Assembly: GCF_024623455.1 (NCBI RefSeq) | Contig: NZ_JANIPJ010000004.1 | Span: 62,001-126,000 of the forward strand | DNA: 64,000 nucleotides | From: Paenibacillus soyae | GTDB taxonomy: Bacteria; Bacillota; Bacilli; Paenibacillales; Paenibacillaceae | Direction of reading: 5' to 3' | Notes under the pieces: model-generated | What the model saw: the letters and a program-made list of their open reading frames with translations, nothing else | Database searches by the model: none | Told to the model about the DNA's origin: nothing | Position numbers and translations under genes: made by a program | In this document: positions 19,465 through 29,267 of the stretch, in pieces | Layout: every line of letters starts with the position of its first letter | Position numbering within the stretch: position 1 is the first letter of the stretch

Positions 19465-20180
19465 TGCTCTTCCTCCTCTTTCCCTACTAAAATCGTTCCT
19501 AGCCGGATCCAGGTCGCGCCTTCTTCAATCGCGACCTCGAAATCGTTCGACATTCCCATCGACAGATGCTCGATTTGGCTGCCTTGCGGCGACTCGCTCC
19601 GAAGACAATCCCTTAGCTCTCGCAGGGCCCGGAATACGGTTCTCGTATCCTCCGGCTCCGCCTCGTAAGGCGCCATCGTCATTAGCCCGATCGGCTTAAT
19701 CGATGTCAGTCCGTTAATCTGCTCCAGAAACGGCATCACGTTCTCCGGGCTCATGCCGTGCTTGGACTCTTCGCCCGAGACGTTCACCTGGATAAAGCAA
19801 GGTACGACGATGCCTAATTGGGCAGCCCGTTTATGGATGGCCTCGGCAAGAGACAGCCTGTCCAACGAATGTATGTAAGTAAATCTTCCTATGACGTCTT
19901 TCGCCTTATTCGTCTGCAAAGAGCCGATAAAATGCCAAACCGGTTTTCCGGCTTCATCCGGTTGCCCCTCGCCGTTTAGCGCGAACCACTTCTCTTGGGC
20001 ATCCTGCCAGCGATTCTCGCCAAGATGGGCAAGGCCGCTGCCGAAAGCTTCTTTGGTCCGCTCCAGCGATACGTACTTCGTGACGGCAATGACGTTAACC
20101 TCTTCCCGCCTTCTGCCGGAGCGTTCGCATGCGGCCGCTATTTTAATTTCGACCAAGCGTATGTTTTGTTCGATTGACAT
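19461..20180 (-). CDS. ylmE: PLP homeostasis protein (YggS/YlmE/PROSC family)
   Basis: Alanine-racemase-fold TIM barrel that binds PLP without known catalysis. The PLP lysine lies in VIAVTKYVS (residue ~34), and the conserved [11 protein letters not shown] and [22 protein letters not shown] segments are intact. 239 aa. It is 9 bases after pgeF and overlaps sepF. Confidence 0.94.
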   Translation of the reverse strand: MSIEQNIRLVEIKIAAACERSGRRREEVNVIAVTKYVSLERTKEAFGSGLAHLGENRWQDAQEKWFALNGEGQPDEAGKPVWHFIGSLQTNKAKDVIGRFTYIHSLDRLSLAEAIHKRAAQLGIVVPCFIQVNVSGEESKHGMSPENVMPFLEQINGLTSIKPIGLMTMAPYEAEPEDTRTVFRALRELRDCLRSESPQGSQIEHLSMGMSNDFEVAIEEGATWIRLGTILVGKEEEEQ

Positions 20181-20189
20181 CGTTCTGCT

Positions 20190-21053
20190 TCACCTTTCCC
20201 GAATACCGATCCAGCTTGCCATTCTCCCCGTTTTGCCCCCTTCGGCGCGATGGGAGAAGAACAGGTCGGTCCGGCAGCCGGTACACCAATTACTTATTTC
20301 GATACGACTCGGCAAAATTCCTGCTTTTATCATAATCTGTCGGTTTATTTCTTTCAAGTTTAAGTCCGCTTTTCCGCTTTCTTTTAGCCGCATGCAGACG
20401 CGCGCCGTCCCATCGTCTAAATCCAGCTCTTCCAGCACGCGCTTCACCTCTTGGATGACGATGCCGTCCACCTCGTAGCAGCAATCGTCGATAGAAGGTC
20501 CGATCGCCGCGCGAACGTCAGCCGGCTCGACGCCATACGCCGCTTGCATGGCAAGCACCGTCTCTTCGGCGATTTTCCCTACCGTGCCCCGCCAGCCCGC
20601 ATGGGCAAGCGCGACAACCCCTTTCGTCGCATCATAAAAAAATAAGGGCACGCAGTCCGCGTAGAACGAAGCCAGCAGCACGCCTGGAACGTCCGTCATC
20701 AGCGCGTCGCAGCCGGCGATCGCGTCGCCCAGCTCTTCCCTGCCCTTGCCGCGGTCCACCGCGCTTACGCGCGCGACGCGGCTGCCATGGACCTGCTCCG
20801 CGCATGTCCAAGCGTCGAAGCTCCATCCGATGCCGTCAGCCAGTCGTTTACGATTTTCGATGACATCCGCTTGGGCGTCTCCGACATGCAAACCGATGTT
20901 CAAGCTGTTCCACGGAGCCAAGCTTACGCCCCCGGCCCTGCCGGAGAAACCGGAGGATAGCCGATCATCGTTTTCCATCCATTTCGATATAAAAAAAAGC
21001 GAAGGCGCCAACGAGGTTTCTTCGCGATCGTTGTGCACGAACGGTTCCATCAT
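20190..21053 (-). CDS. pgeF: PgeF/YlmD family purine nucleoside phosphorylase-like (laccase-domain) protein
   Basis: The family (once called polyphenol oxidase) is reported to process purine nucleosides and to correct misincorporated L-Ser in peptidoglycan in some bacteria. The metal and catalytic motifs are present: ADCVPLFFYD, ALAHAGWRGTVG (residues ~158-169) and IGPSIDDCCYEVD. 287 aa. The start at 21053 has GGGGTGA just upstream. It heads the pgeF-ylmE-sepF group. Confidence 0.9.
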   Translation of the reverse strand: MMEPFVHNDREETSLAPSLFFISKWMENDDRLSSGFSGRAGGVSLAPWNSLNIGLHVGDAQADVIENRKRLADGIGWSFDAWTCAEQVHGSRVARVSAVDRGKGREELGDAIAGCDALMTDVPGVLLASFYADCVPLFFYDATKGVVALAHAGWRGTVGKIAEETVLAMQAAYGVEPADVRAAIGPSIDDCCYEVDGIVIQEVKRVLEELDLDDGTARVCMRLKESGKADLNLKEINRQIMIKAGILPSRIEISNWCTGCRTDLFFSHRAEGGKTGRMASWIGIRER

Positions 21054-21122
21054 CTTTCACCCCATGAACAGTCGTAAGCGGCGGATATCGATTATTCGCC
21101 GCATATGTTCAGTTTACCTTCT

Positions 21123-21404
21123 TTAAGTCCGCACGTGCAAATCATCCTCTTCGGAACGAAGCGCCTTCGTCTCGTCCATTCGGACAAGCACGACGTCGGC
21201 GCCAATCTTCACGATGTTTCGCCAAGGGATGACAATTTCCGTTCCGTTGCTGCCGAACAGGCCGAACACCTTCGTATATTGCGGAACGACGATGGAATCG
21301 ATTCGGCCTTGGCGCAGATCAAGCTCCAGATCGCTAATATGGCCGAGCTTCTTGCCGTCCACGATATTAATGACGTCTTTCGTCTGAAAATCCGATATTT
21401 TCAT
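21123..21404 (-). CDS. ylmC: YlmC/YmxH family PRC-barrel sporulation protein
   Basis: 93 aa PRC-barrel protein (MKISDFQTKDVINIVDGKKLG, VVPQYTKVFGLFGS, EIVIPWRNIVKIGADVVLV). The family is found in spore formers and is annotated as sporulation-associated. The molecular role is unknown. It sits between sigG and pgeF as in Bacillus. Confidence 0.88.
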   Translation of the reverse strand: MKISDFQTKDVINIVDGKKLGHISDLELDLRQGRIDSIVVPQYTKVFGLFGSNGTEIVIPWRNIVKIGADVVLVRMDETKALRSEEDDLHVRT

Positions 21405-21510
21405 GCCTCTTCACCACGCTTCCGGCGGTTTGTAAGTCCACGACTTGCCTATTGTTATGTATATGAGCCAATCGCCCAAAATGTCCACTTCCCGAGCATT
21501 TCCCGCCTGC

Positions 21511-21546
21511 AAAAAAATAAGGGCGAAGCGCATTTGCGCCCCGCCC
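21511..21546 (-). terminator. Terminator of sigG
   Basis: GGGCGGGGCGC pairs with GCGCTTCGCCC, followed by TTATTTTTTT on the minus strand, ~20 bases after the sigG stop. Confidence 0.88.
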
Positions 21547-21565
21547 TCGCCGATTCAGCTGCCAT

Positions 21566-22348
21566 TTAGGTCTTCACATGCTTCTGCATTTGCTGGATCG
21601 CCGATTTCTCCAGCCTTGATACTTGCGCCTGCGAGATGCCGATTTCGTCGGCTACCTCCATTTGCGTTTTGCCTTCGAAGAATCGCATCGACAGGATCAT
21701 TTTTTCGCGGTCGTTCAGCTTGTGCATCGCTTCCCTGAGCGCGATTTCTTCAATCCACGACACGTCTTTGTTGCGGTCGTCGCTGATTTGGTCCATCACG
21801 TAGATCGGATCGCCGCCGTCGTGATAAATCGGCTCGAACAACGATACGGGATCCTGGATCGCGTCAAGGGCGAATACGACATCCTCCTTCGGAACGTTGA
21901 GCGCCTCCGATATTTCGAAGATCGTCGGCTCCCTCGAATTTTTGTTCGTGAGGCTGTCGCGCACTTGGAGCGCCTTGTAGGCGATGTCTCTTAAGCTGCG
22001 CGATACGCGAATCGGATTATTGTCCCTCAAATACCGGCGGATTTCTCCGATAATCATGGGTACGGCATAGGTGGAAAATTTTACGTTTTGACTTAGGTCG
22101 AAATTATCGATCGCCTTCATGAGTCCGATGCAGCCAACCTGGAACAGGTCGTCCACAAATTCTCCCCTATTGTTAAACCGTTGGATGACGCTGAGAACGA
22201 GCCGCAAATTGCCGTTCACTAATTTCTCTCTTGCTGCCCACTCGTTCCGGGTCTGCAACGCCGTAAATAACTCACGCATTTCGACATTGGTTAATACAGG
22301 CAGTTTCGCGGTATCCACTCCACAGATCTCGACTTTATTTCGGGTCAA
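21566..22348 (-). CDS. sigG: Forespore sigma factor G
   Basis: Late forespore sigma factor. Sequence begins TRNKVEICGVDTAKLPVLTN, nearly the same as Bacillus SigG. Region 2 (GCIGLMKAIDNFD, VKFSTYAVPMIIGEIRRYLRD) and region 4 (RFFEGKTQMEVADEIGISQAQVSRLEK) are intact. The start is a TTG at 22348 with GGGAGGT 7 bases before it, giving 260 aa, the family length. The ATG at 22384 would add 12 residues with no homology. The unusual start may limit synthesis of a toxic sigma. It lies downstream of sigE. Confidence 0.96.
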   Translation of the reverse strand: MTRNKVEICGVDTAKLPVLTNVEMRELFTALQTRNEWAAREKLVNGNLRLVLSVIQRFNNRGEFVDDLFQVGCIGLMKAIDNFDLSQNVKFSTYAVPMIIGEIRRYLRDNNPIRVSRSLRDIAYKALQVRDSLTNKNSREPTIFEISEALNVPKEDVVFALDAIQDPVSLFEPIYHDGGDPIYVMDQISDDRNKDVSWIEEIALREAMHKLNDREKMILSMRFFEGKTQMEVADEIGISQAQVSRLEKSAIQQMQKHVKT

Positions 22349-22371
22349 CGTGATTACCTCCCAAGGAGAAA

Positions 22372-22400
22372 CATTAATGTTCATTATCTCCCCGGACCCT
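22372..22400 (-). promoter_or_regulatory. Possible SigF-type promoter of sigG (weak)
   Basis: On the minus strand, GAATA then 14 bases then GGAGATAAT resembles the SigF consensus GYATA-N15-GGNNAANHT with two mismatches. The site is ~25-50 bases before the sigG start. SigF control of sigG is known in Bacillus. This match is weak and by eye, and the coordinates are approximate. Confidence 0.3.
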
Positions 22401-22435
22401 CATTTTATTCCTTGCCTGTCATCCTCAGGTAAACG

Positions 22436-22457
22436 CAAAAGGGGCCCGAAGGCCCCC
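22436..22457 (-). terminator. Terminator of spoIIGA-sigE
   Basis: GGGGGCC-TTCG-GGCCCC hairpin followed by TTTTGCG on the minus strand, right after the sigE stop. It would separate sigE from sigG transcription. Confidence 0.8.
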
Positions 22458-22462
22458 GAATC

Positions 22463-23185
22463 TCACACCATCTTATTAAATTCCTTGCGCAGCCGCTTTA
22501 TAATTCGTTTTTCGAGACGCGAAATATAGGATTGGGAAATGCCAAGCATATCGGCGACATCCTTCTGCGTCTTCTCCTCGCCGTCCGCGAGACCGAATCG
22601 CAGCTCCATGATGATCCGTTCCCTCTCCGAGAGCTTATCGAGCGCTTTGTGAAGCAGCTTGCGGTCGACTTGCTCCTCGATGTTGCGGTAGATCGTATCG
22701 TTTTCGGTGCCGAGCACGTCCGACAGAAGCAGCTCGTTGCCGTCCCAGTCAATGTTCAGCGGCTCGTCGAACGAAACCTCCGTCCTTGTTTTGCTGTTGC
22801 GGCGAAGATACATCAGAATTTCGTTTTCGATGCAGCGCGAAGCGTAGGTCGCAAGCTTGATTTTTTTCTCCGGGTCGAAGGTGTTCACCGCCTTGATGAG
22901 CCCGATCGCGCCGATCGATACCAAATCTTCGATATGGATGCCGGTGTTCTCGAATTTCCTGGCGATGTACACGACGAGCCGCAGATTCCGTTCGATCAGC
23001 ATGGCCCGTATTGCGGAATCGCCCGACGGAAGCTTCTCCAGCAAATACTCTTCTTCTTCGCGCGTCAATGGTGGAGGTAAGGCTTCGCTGCCGCCAATGT
23101 AGTAGATTTCTTCGCTCTTTAGTCCGAATAAAAATAAAATTCGATAATAATATAAATGCAGTATCAGTTTATATTTGACGAGCAT
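22463..23185 (-). CDS. sigE: Mother-cell sigma factor E (pro-sigma)
   Basis: Early mother-cell sigma factor made as an inactive precursor. The N-terminal pro-sequence is hydrophobic and basic ([21 protein letters not shown]), as needed for membrane tethering and cleavage by SpoIIGA. Region 2 ([32 protein letters not shown], residues ~95-125) and region 4 ([24 protein letters not shown]) follow. The ATG at 23185 is chosen since GGGAGGG abuts the earlier ATG at 23194. 240 aa, Bacillus 239. It follows spoIIGA by 38 bases. Confidence 0.96.
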   Translation of the reverse strand: MLVKYKLILHLYYYRILFLFGLKSEEIYYIGGSEALPPPLTREEEEYLLEKLPSGDSAIRAMLIERNLRLVVYIARKFENTGIHIEDLVSIGAIGLIKAVNTFDPEKKIKLATYASRCIENEILMYLRRNSKTRTEVSFDEPLNIDWDGNELLLSDVLGTENDTIYRNIEEQVDRKLLHKALDKLSERERIIMELRFGLADGEEKTQKDVADMLGISQSYISRLEKRIIKRLRKEFNKMV

Positions 23186-23223
23186 GTGGCCCATCCCTCC
23201 CCAATGTAGTATGCGATTAAGGC

Positions 23224-24141
23224 TTACGATTGCACCATTGCCGGATGGATAATTGCTTGATAAGCACCGTCGGCCGCAAGCTTGCCGCCGTCCAAACCAA
23301 TGAGCACTCTTTTTGTTTCGAATATTTGTCCTTCGCGGTTCACTTCGACGGCGTCTGGCTTAAGCGCCAGCATAAACTGCGAGCCTTTGTTGACGCCGCG
23401 GAACGGCACGAGTCTTAACCGGTCCTGCCATTTGAACCATTCGTCGCCCATCCCGGCTACCAGTCGGTCAACGCCTCCTTCACGAATGCCTTCCACCCAC
23501 GAAGCCGGCAATTCATCCTCGAGCCGCGACACTTCCAGCACCATAACCGGCGTACGGGTGAGAGGATCATACAGCTGGTTACCCGTATCGATCAGCCCTA
23601 CGCAATTGTACGGCTGTCCGTCGATGGTAACCTTCACATCCGCCAGATGGGTGCGCTGCAGCTCCTTTTCGCGTTTCCCGGTCCAAACCGCCTTGTATAT
23701 GTAGAGCCCCACGCAGAACGACGCCGCCAAATAGAAGAGGGACAGCTTCAATTCCGCCTGCACGCTCCCGCTTGCGATCGTAATCGTCTTCCAAACTTCT
23801 CCCGAGCCTTGCATGAACAAATAATAAAGACCTAAGACAGCGCCCGCCGCAACGAAATTGACGCTGTAGAAAGCAGCGATATTCCGAATAAAATGCTGTA
23901 GGGAAGAAAACCCGAACGCGATCCAAACCATGCCGAAGGAGATGATCACTTTCACGGCCAGCGTGAACAGGAATGATAGCTGAGGAAACAGCATAAGTAC
24001 AACATAACAGGCTCCGAACGCGGCAGAGGCGATGACACGCCAAGGCTTTGGCCGGAAATGCCTCACCCATGCCGTCGTCAGCAAGATCGCGCCGTCCACC
24101 AATAATTCGCGCAGAAACAGGATATCAATATATACGGTCAA
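23224..24141 (-). CDS. spoIIGA: Sigma-E processing aspartic peptidase SpoIIGA
   Basis: Membrane protease that cleaves pro-SigE after a signal from the forespore (SpoIIR). Five hydrophobic segments cover residues ~5-150, followed by a cytosolic aspartic protease domain with the catalytic D185 in [13 protein letters not shown]. 305 aa fits the family. Encoded just upstream of its substrate sigE. Confidence 0.95.
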   Translation of the reverse strand: MTVYIDILFLRELLVDGAILLTTAWVRHFRPKPWRVIASAAFGACYVVLMLFPQLSFLFTLAVKVIISFGMVWIAFGFSSLQHFIRNIAAFYSVNFVAAGAVLGLYYLFMQGSGEVWKTITIASGSVQAELKLSLFYLAASFCVGLYIYKAVWTGKREKELQRTHLADVKVTIDGQPYNCVGLIDTGNQLYDPLTRTPVMVLEVSRLEDELPASWVEGIREGGVDRLVAGMGDEWFKWQDRLRLVPFRGVNKGSQFMLALKPDAVEVNREGQIFETKRVLIGLDGGKLAADGAYQAIIHPAMVQS

Positions 24142-24327
24142 GCCGGCCCCCCTCCTCCCTTCCTGCGACCGGCACTCATCTGCTCCCCGGGAAGACGATT
24201 GAGACTAGTATATTGTAATCCTATTTCAAAGTCTGTCTATTCATGACGGACTTCCCCATCTTTTTTTGTCGACTTCGCATACAAAAAACGAGAATTCGCC
24301 AACCGGCGCCTCTCCTAGGAGCAATGA

Positions 24328-24366
24328 CAAAAAAAACGGTCCAAGAGAGTGGCTCTCTTGGACCGT
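24328..24366 (-). terminator. Terminator of ftsA-ftsZ
   Basis: ACGGTCCAAGAGAG pairs with CTCTCTTGGACCGT around a 3-4-base loop, followed by eight Ts on the minus strand. One of the strongest hairpins in the window, 30 bases after ftsZ. Confidence 0.92.
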
Positions 24367-24395
24367 CTTCGATTTGCGAAATTTCAATGGTTAGA

Positions 24396-25517
24396 TTATC
24401 TGTCTCCGCGAGGCTGCTTGCGAAGGAAAGCAGGGATTTCCAATTGATCGCTGGATGTTCCCATTCCGAACGGCTTCACGCTGTTCGAGCTTGGCGAAGA
24501 TTTCGGTTCGTTGTACGAAGCTTCCTGCTGCGAACCGGGTCTGCGGGCCGGTTGAGGCGCGCCCTTCGATTCGAAGCCCGTCGCGATGACGGTAACCTTA
24601 ATCTCATCCTTCAGATCTTCGTCGATCATCGCGCCGAAGATCATGTTCACGTCCGGATCGGATGCGGAAATGACAATTTCCGCCGCTTCGTTCACTTCAT
24701 ACAGGGACAGGTTGCTTCCGCCCGTAATATTCATGATAACGCCGCGGGCGCCGTCGATCGATGTCTCGAGCAATGGGCTCATTATCGCTTTGCGGGCCGC
24801 TTCGGCTGCGCGGTTCTCGCCCGTCGCGATGCCGATACCCATCAGCGCGGAGCCGCGATACGTCATAATCGTCTTCACGTCGGCGAAGTCAAGGTTGATT
24901 AGACCCGGTACGGCGATCAAGTCGGAAATGCCTTGAACCGCTTGCCTGAGGACGTTGTCCGCTTCGCGGAACGCTTCCAGCATCGGCGTCTTCTTGTCGA
25001 CAATCTCGAGAAGACGGTCGTTCGGGATAACGATAAGCGTATCTACTTTTTCTTTCAAAGCTTCAATGCCGAGTTCGGCTTGTCCGGAACGCTTGCGGCC
25101 TTCGAACGTGAACGGACGCGTAACGACGCCAACCGTCAGCGCGCCGCATTCTCTGGCGATCTCCGCGATGACAGGAGCGGCGCCCGTGCCCGTGCCGCCG
25201 CCCATGCCTGCGGTAACGAACACCATATCGGAGCCTTTAAGCTGATTCATGATCAGATCGCGGGACTCCTCGGCGGCTTTGCTGCCGACTTCCGGATTAG
25301 CGCCGGCACCTAGGCCGCGAGTCAGCTTGTCGCCGATCTGCAGCTTATGCTCGGACTTCGCCAAATGCAGGGCCTGCGCATCCGTGTTCACCGTAATGAA
25401 CTCGACGCCCTTAACGCCGTTTTCGATCATGCGGTTCACGGCATTGCTTCCGCCGCCGCCAACACCAATTACTTTTATTTGAGCGAGCTGTTCAAGCTCC
25501 AAATCGAATTCCAACAT
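24396..25517 (-). CDS. ftsZ: Cell division GTPase FtsZ
   Basis: Tubulin homologue forming the Z ring. The tubulin signature GGGTGTG is at residues 107-113, with the T7 loop [11 protein letters not shown] around 206-216. The C-terminal linker (residues ~318-360) is followed by the conserved [10 protein letters not shown] tail that binds FtsA and SepF. 373 aa. It lies 17 bases after ftsA and ends the division cluster. Confidence 0.98.
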   Translation of the reverse strand: MLEFDLELEQLAQIKVIGVGGGGSNAVNRMIENGVKGVEFITVNTDAQALHLAKSEHKLQIGDKLTRGLGAGANPEVGSKAAEESRDLIMNQLKGSDMVFVTAGMGGGTGTGAAPVIAEIARECGALTVGVVTRPFTFEGRKRSGQAELGIEALKEKVDTLIVIPNDRLLEIVDKKTPMLEAFREADNVLRQAVQGISDLIAVPGLINLDFADVKTIMTYRGSALMGIGIATGENRAAEAARKAIMSPLLETSIDGARGVIMNITGGSNLSLYEVNEAAEIVISASDPDVNMIFGAMIDEDLKDEIKVTVIATGFESKGAPQPARRPGSQQEASYNEPKSSPSSNSVKPFGMGTSSDQLEIPAFLRKQPRGDR

Positions 25518-25534
25518 CTCTCATAGTCCCCCAG

Positions 25535-26779
25535 TCAAATAAATTCGTTAAACATGTTTTTAATCCGCTCGAACATACCGGGTTTAGATGAAGCTGCGGG
25601 ACCCGCTTTGCGGCTTGACGATGGTTTCTTGACGGCGCCGGTGCCCCGTGCGCCCATATACTTCGAAACATATTGAATCATGCCTACACCGCTGCTGTAG
25701 GCCGAATCCTTCACTCCGATATAATCCGGAAGAGCAATGCGAACCGAGCTCTCCAGCTCGTACTGAGCCAGCGCAACCGTGCCCGGCAGCGCGACCGCCC
25801 CGCCCGTCAGCACATATCCGTTGACCTTATCCCCAAAGCCGAGACGGCGAACTTCTTGGCGGATCAGCTGGAATATCTCCTGCATGCGCGGCTCGATAAT
25901 GCTGGCCAAATCCCTCTGGGAGAACTCCTTCTCCAGGTTGCTGCCCATGCGGGAAACCTTGAATTTCACGTCCTCCGCGGCATCGGCCACGTTCGCGCAG
26001 CCGTACTTCAGCTTGAACTTCTCGGCTTGATCGCTTTGGGTGCGGAGCCCGTAAGCGATATCGTTCGTGACGAACTCTCCGCCGATCGGCAGCGAGGAGA
26101 TGGCGGCCAATCCGCCCTGCTCGTAGATGGCGATCGTCGTGGAGCCCGCGCCGATATCGACAAGCACCGTTCCGATGACCTTCTCGTCCTTCGTCAGCGA
26201 CATCACGCCGGAAGCCAGCGACATAAGAATAACGCCGGAAATACGCAATCCGGCTTTCTCGACGCAGCGCATCAAATTATGTATCGCCGTTTTGGTGCCC
26301 GTCACGATCGTCGCTTCGACTTCAAGCCTTACTCCTATCATGCCCCTCGGGTCCGAAATTCCTTCCAGTCCGTCGACCAAATATTGCTTCGGCACCAGAT
26401 TAATGATTTCCCTCTCCGGCGGGAGCGCTACGACCTTGGCCGCTTGAAGCACGCGCTCGATATCTTCTTCTCCGATTTCCCTGTCCTCGTTGGATACGGC
26501 AACGACGCCATGATTGGTCTGCAACGCAATGTGATTGCCTTGAATCCCTACATATACATCAGATATTTGAATGCCGACCATGCGCTCCGCGTGCTCAACG
26601 GCGTTGCGGATCGATTGAACGGTCTGGTCAATATCGACGATTGCTCCCTTGCGAATACCCTCCGAGTCGGCAGATCCAACTCCAATAATATTAATGGCTC
26701 CATTATTCATTTCGCCAATAATAGCACGAACTTTGGATGTACCGATGTCCAAACTGACGATGATGTCATTGCTGCTCAA
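25535..26779 (-). CDS. ftsA: Cell division actin-like protein FtsA
   Basis: Membrane anchor of FtsZ with an actin-like ATPase fold: phosphate 1 loop SLDIGTSKVRAIIG near residue 9-22, and phosphate 2 VLVDIGAGSTTIAIY near 203-217. The C-terminal amphipathic helix (GMFERIKNMFNEFI) is the membrane-targeting sequence. 414 aa. Its upstream gap carries a SigH-like promoter. Confidence 0.96.
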   Translation of the reverse strand: MSSNDIIVSLDIGTSKVRAIIGEMNNGAINIIGVGSADSEGIRKGAIVDIDQTVQSIRNAVEHAERMVGIQISDVYVGIQGNHIALQTNHGVVAVSNEDREIGEEDIERVLQAAKVVALPPEREIINLVPKQYLVDGLEGISDPRGMIGVRLEVEATIVTGTKTAIHNLMRCVEKAGLRISGVILMSLASGVMSLTKDEKVIGTVLVDIGAGSTTIAIYEQGGLAAISSLPIGGEFVTNDIAYGLRTQSDQAEKFKLKYGCANVADAAEDVKFKVSRMGSNLEKEFSQRDLASIIEPRMQEIFQLIRQEVRRLGFGDKVNGYVLTGGAVALPGTVALAQYELESSVRIALPDYIGVKDSAYSSGVGMIQYVSKYMGARGTGAVKKPSSSRKAGPAASSKPGMFERIKNMFNEFI

Positions 26780-26865
26780 CTCGCGGCACCTCCGTTTCCA
26801 AAAAATAATAATCTTTTTAGTTGTATATGATGGTCATGACTAGGATTGATCAAGTCTCTCTACTT

Positions 26866-26892
26866 ATTCAACGCCGCTAATATTTTCCCTCT
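26866..26892 (-). promoter_or_regulatory. SigH-like promoter upstream of ftsA
   Basis: On the minus strand AGAGGGAAA, 11 bases, GTTGAAT. This fits the Bacillus SigH consensus RNAGGAWWW-N11/12-RNNGAAT with one mismatch. It is ~90 bases before the ftsA start in the 309-base gap after divIB. A SigH promoter of ftsAZ is known in B. subtilis. The rest of the gap (26893-27088) shows no ORF with a good start; Bacillus has ylxW, ylxX and sbp at this place. Confidence 0.55.
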
Positions 26893-27088
26893 TTTTTCAA
26901 CAAATTTTTCGCGATTTTTGCGAGGAGTTGTCGAAATCGAACTTCCGGCGCTGGAACATCCTGTAAAACGAAGAAAACGAGAAGGAATGGACCGGCTTGC
27001 GCCGCAAAATCGGCGCTCGCACTTGTCCGCTCTTCAAACGTCGTAAATAAAATTCTACCATTCTTTCAAGCTATTGAGTAGTCTCTTT

Positions 27089-27868
27089 TTACTCAGATTG
27101 CACATTTTCTGCGTTGTCCCCGTTTTCCGAGCCCTCTTCGCCTTCGGTTTGGAACGGCACGTAGGTGTCGGCCAGCAGCATCGTGATCTTGCCTGGCTCC
27201 TGCGTCTCGATAACGGCGTTAAGCGCGTCGATTTTTTGCGGGAGCACCGATACCGCCGTAATGACTTCGAAGTGCGTGCGGGTAAATATGCGAATGCGGT
27301 CCGGGTAAGCCTTCGATGGAATCGGCGTAATTTCGGACAGATCCGCAAGCTGCTTCTGCGGAATAAGCGCAAGCTTCTCGGTCAGCTCTTTTTTGACGGG
27401 ATCCGATTCGCTCCAGCCGGACAGCACCGGCTTGTCGAGCAGCTGCGCGCCTTCGCCCGCCGCGGGCATGCTTGTCCCGCTGGATAACAGCGCCGTCAGC
27501 TCCCCTTGCGCGGTTAATTCGAAAGCGACGACCGGATACTCCTGAACCGTTATTTTCACAATGCCGGGAAATACCTTCATGACCTTTGCTTCTTCCACTT
27601 GAGGCAATGTCTTGACATTCCGCTCTATGAGATCCGATGCCGTCTGGAAGAATGGATCTCCCGTCTCGATCTTGGAGGCAGCGGCAATTTGTTCGGTCGT
27701 TGTGAAATGCATGCCGGTAATTTGGATTTCGGAAATTTTGCTAATGGAAGAATTGAAGAATAATACCCCTAGCAAGGCGATGAACAATAGAAACAATACG
27801 GCAAGCAGCTTCTTATTGCCTCTGCGTTTGCGAACCGGTTCCTTCAGCACAGGCATTTGCGTGTTCAT
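27089..27868 (-). CDS. divIB: Cell division protein DivIB/FtsQ
   Basis: Bitopic divisome protein: cytosolic basic N terminus, one transmembrane helix (LLAVLFLLFIALLGVLFF, residues ~20-38), then a POTRA domain starting at SKISEIQITGMHFTTTEQI, then the FtsQ/DivIB beta domain. 259 aa. It recruits FtsL and DivIC in the septum. The tail is acidic (TEGEEGSENGDNAENVQSE). Confidence 0.93.
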   Translation of the reverse strand: MNTQMPVLKEPVRKRRGNKKLLAVLFLLFIALLGVLFFNSSISKISEIQITGMHFTTTEQIAAASKIETGDPFFQTASDLIERNVKTLPQVEEAKVMKVFPGIVKITVQEYPVVAFELTAQGELTALLSSGTSMPAAGEGAQLLDKPVLSGWSESDPVKKELTEKLALIPQKQLADLSEITPIPSKAYPDRIRIFTRTHFEVITAVSVLPQKIDALNAVIETQEPGKITMLLADTYVPFQTEGEEGSENGDNAENVQSE

Positions 27869-27974
27869 GACTTGTCCCTCTTTTCATCGAAACGATGGCC
27901 GCCCCAAAAAAATCTCGAGGCAAGGCCGGTTGAGGTAGCCATTCGTTTCTAACTTACCGCTGGATGGCATAGAT

Positions 27975-29252
27975 TTAATTATTAGGCATATTCGGCACGG
28001 GAGAGGTTCGGGTAATGCGCGCTCCCAGCCTGGATAACATCGTTTCGATGCGGTCGTAGCCGCGGTCGATATGATGAACCTGCTCGACGACCGTCCTGCC
28101 TTGCGCGGCGAGACCCGCAATGACAAGCGCCGCCCCCGCCCGAAGATCCGTCGCTTCCACCGTCGCGCCATATAGTCTTGGCACGCCCCTGATGAAAGCG
28201 GCATTCAGATCGACTCGTATATCCGCGCCCATGCGGGACAGCTCATCGACGTGCTTCAGTCTTCCTTCGAATATTGTTTCCTTCAAAATGCTGACACCGT
28301 CGGCTAACGCGAGAAGTACCATGATTTGGGATTGCAGATCCGTTGGGAAAGCCGGGTAAGGCGACGTGACGATTCTCTCGACCGCCTTCGGTCTTGCGGA
28401 GCTGCCGACTTTTATTATATCACCGTCTACGACGATTTGAACACCTGCGCGGCGCAGAACATGGATAAGGGAGGAGAGATGAGCGGGCTGTGTTTCCTGG
28501 AGAGTAACCTGGCCGCGCGTCGCGGCGGCCGCCACCATGACGGTTCCTGCCACGATCCGGTCCGGTATGACCTTGTAGCGGCACGGCGATAGCTCGCCGA
28601 CGCCGTCTATCGTAATCGTGTCTGTGCCGGCCCCCATGATTTTGGCGCCCATGGCATTTAAGAATCGCTGCAAATCCTGTATTTCCGGCTCGCGGGCGGC
28701 ATTGCTTATCGTCGTCCGTCCTTCCGCCAACACCGCCGCCATCATAATGTTCTCCGTCGCTCCTACGCTCGGGAAGCTCAGGTGAATGTCTGCACCGACC
28801 AGCTTGCTCGCGCGGCAGACAATTCGGTTGTGGGCCTCTTCAATTTCCGCTCCGAGCGCCTGAAGACCCTGCAGATGAAGATCGATCTTGCGTTCGCCGA
28901 TCGCGCAGCCGCCAGGCTGGTAGACCTGGACCTCGCCGAATCTGGCGAGAAGCGGACCCATTAAGAATATGGAAGACCTCATCTGTTTCATCAGCGTCTC
29001 CGGCACATGGGACGTATGCGCGGAAGTCGTGTCCAGCACGACCGTATCCCCTGTGTGCTCGGCGCGGCATCCTAATTCGCGCAAAATGTTCAGCATAACG
29101 TCGATATCCAGCAAATGCGGCACGGAATCTATCGTTGTCGTGCCTTCAGCCAGCAAGCTGGCGGCCAATATCGGCAATGCGGCATTTTTCGCTCCTTGGA
29201 TGACTATGGTTCCTGAGAGTGGTTTCCCGCCTTCAATCACCAATTTGTCCAA
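27975..29252 (-). CDS. murA: UDP-N-acetylglucosamine 1-carboxyvinyltransferase
   Basis: First committed step of peptidoglycan synthesis, adding enolpyruvate to UDP-GlcNAc. The catalytic cysteine, also the fosfomycin target, is C116 in QPGGCAIGERKIDLHL. The N-terminal KLVIEGGKPLSGTIVIQGAK pattern is typical. 425 aa. It lies between murB and divIB. Bacillus does not keep murA inside this cluster. Confidence 0.96.
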   Translation of the reverse strand: MDKLVIEGGKPLSGTIVIQGAKNAALPILAASLLAEGTTTIDSVPHLLDIDVMLNILRELGCRAEHTGDTVVLDTTSAHTSHVPETLMKQMRSSIFLMGPLLARFGEVQVYQPGGCAIGERKIDLHLQGLQALGAEIEEAHNRIVCRASKLVGADIHLSFPSVGATENIMMAAVLAEGRTTISNAAREPEIQDLQRFLNAMGAKIMGAGTDTITIDGVGELSPCRYKVIPDRIVAGTVMVAAAATRGQVTLQETQPAHLSSLIHVLRRAGVQIVVDGDIIKVGSSARPKAVERIVTSPYPAFPTDLQSQIMVLLALADGVSILKETIFEGRLKHVDELSRMGADIRVDLNAAFIRGVPRLYGATVEATDLRAGAALVIAGLAAQGRTVVEQVHHIDRGYDRIETMLSRLGARITRTSPVPNMPNN

Positions 29253-29267
29253 TGTATCACCTCCGAA

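Noticed and set aside
24142..24240. Spo0A-controlled promoter before spoIIGA
   Set aside because: TATACT and TTGAAA can be picked out, but the spacing does not fit the known spoIIG promoter, and no clear 0A box (TTGTCGAA) was seen by eye.
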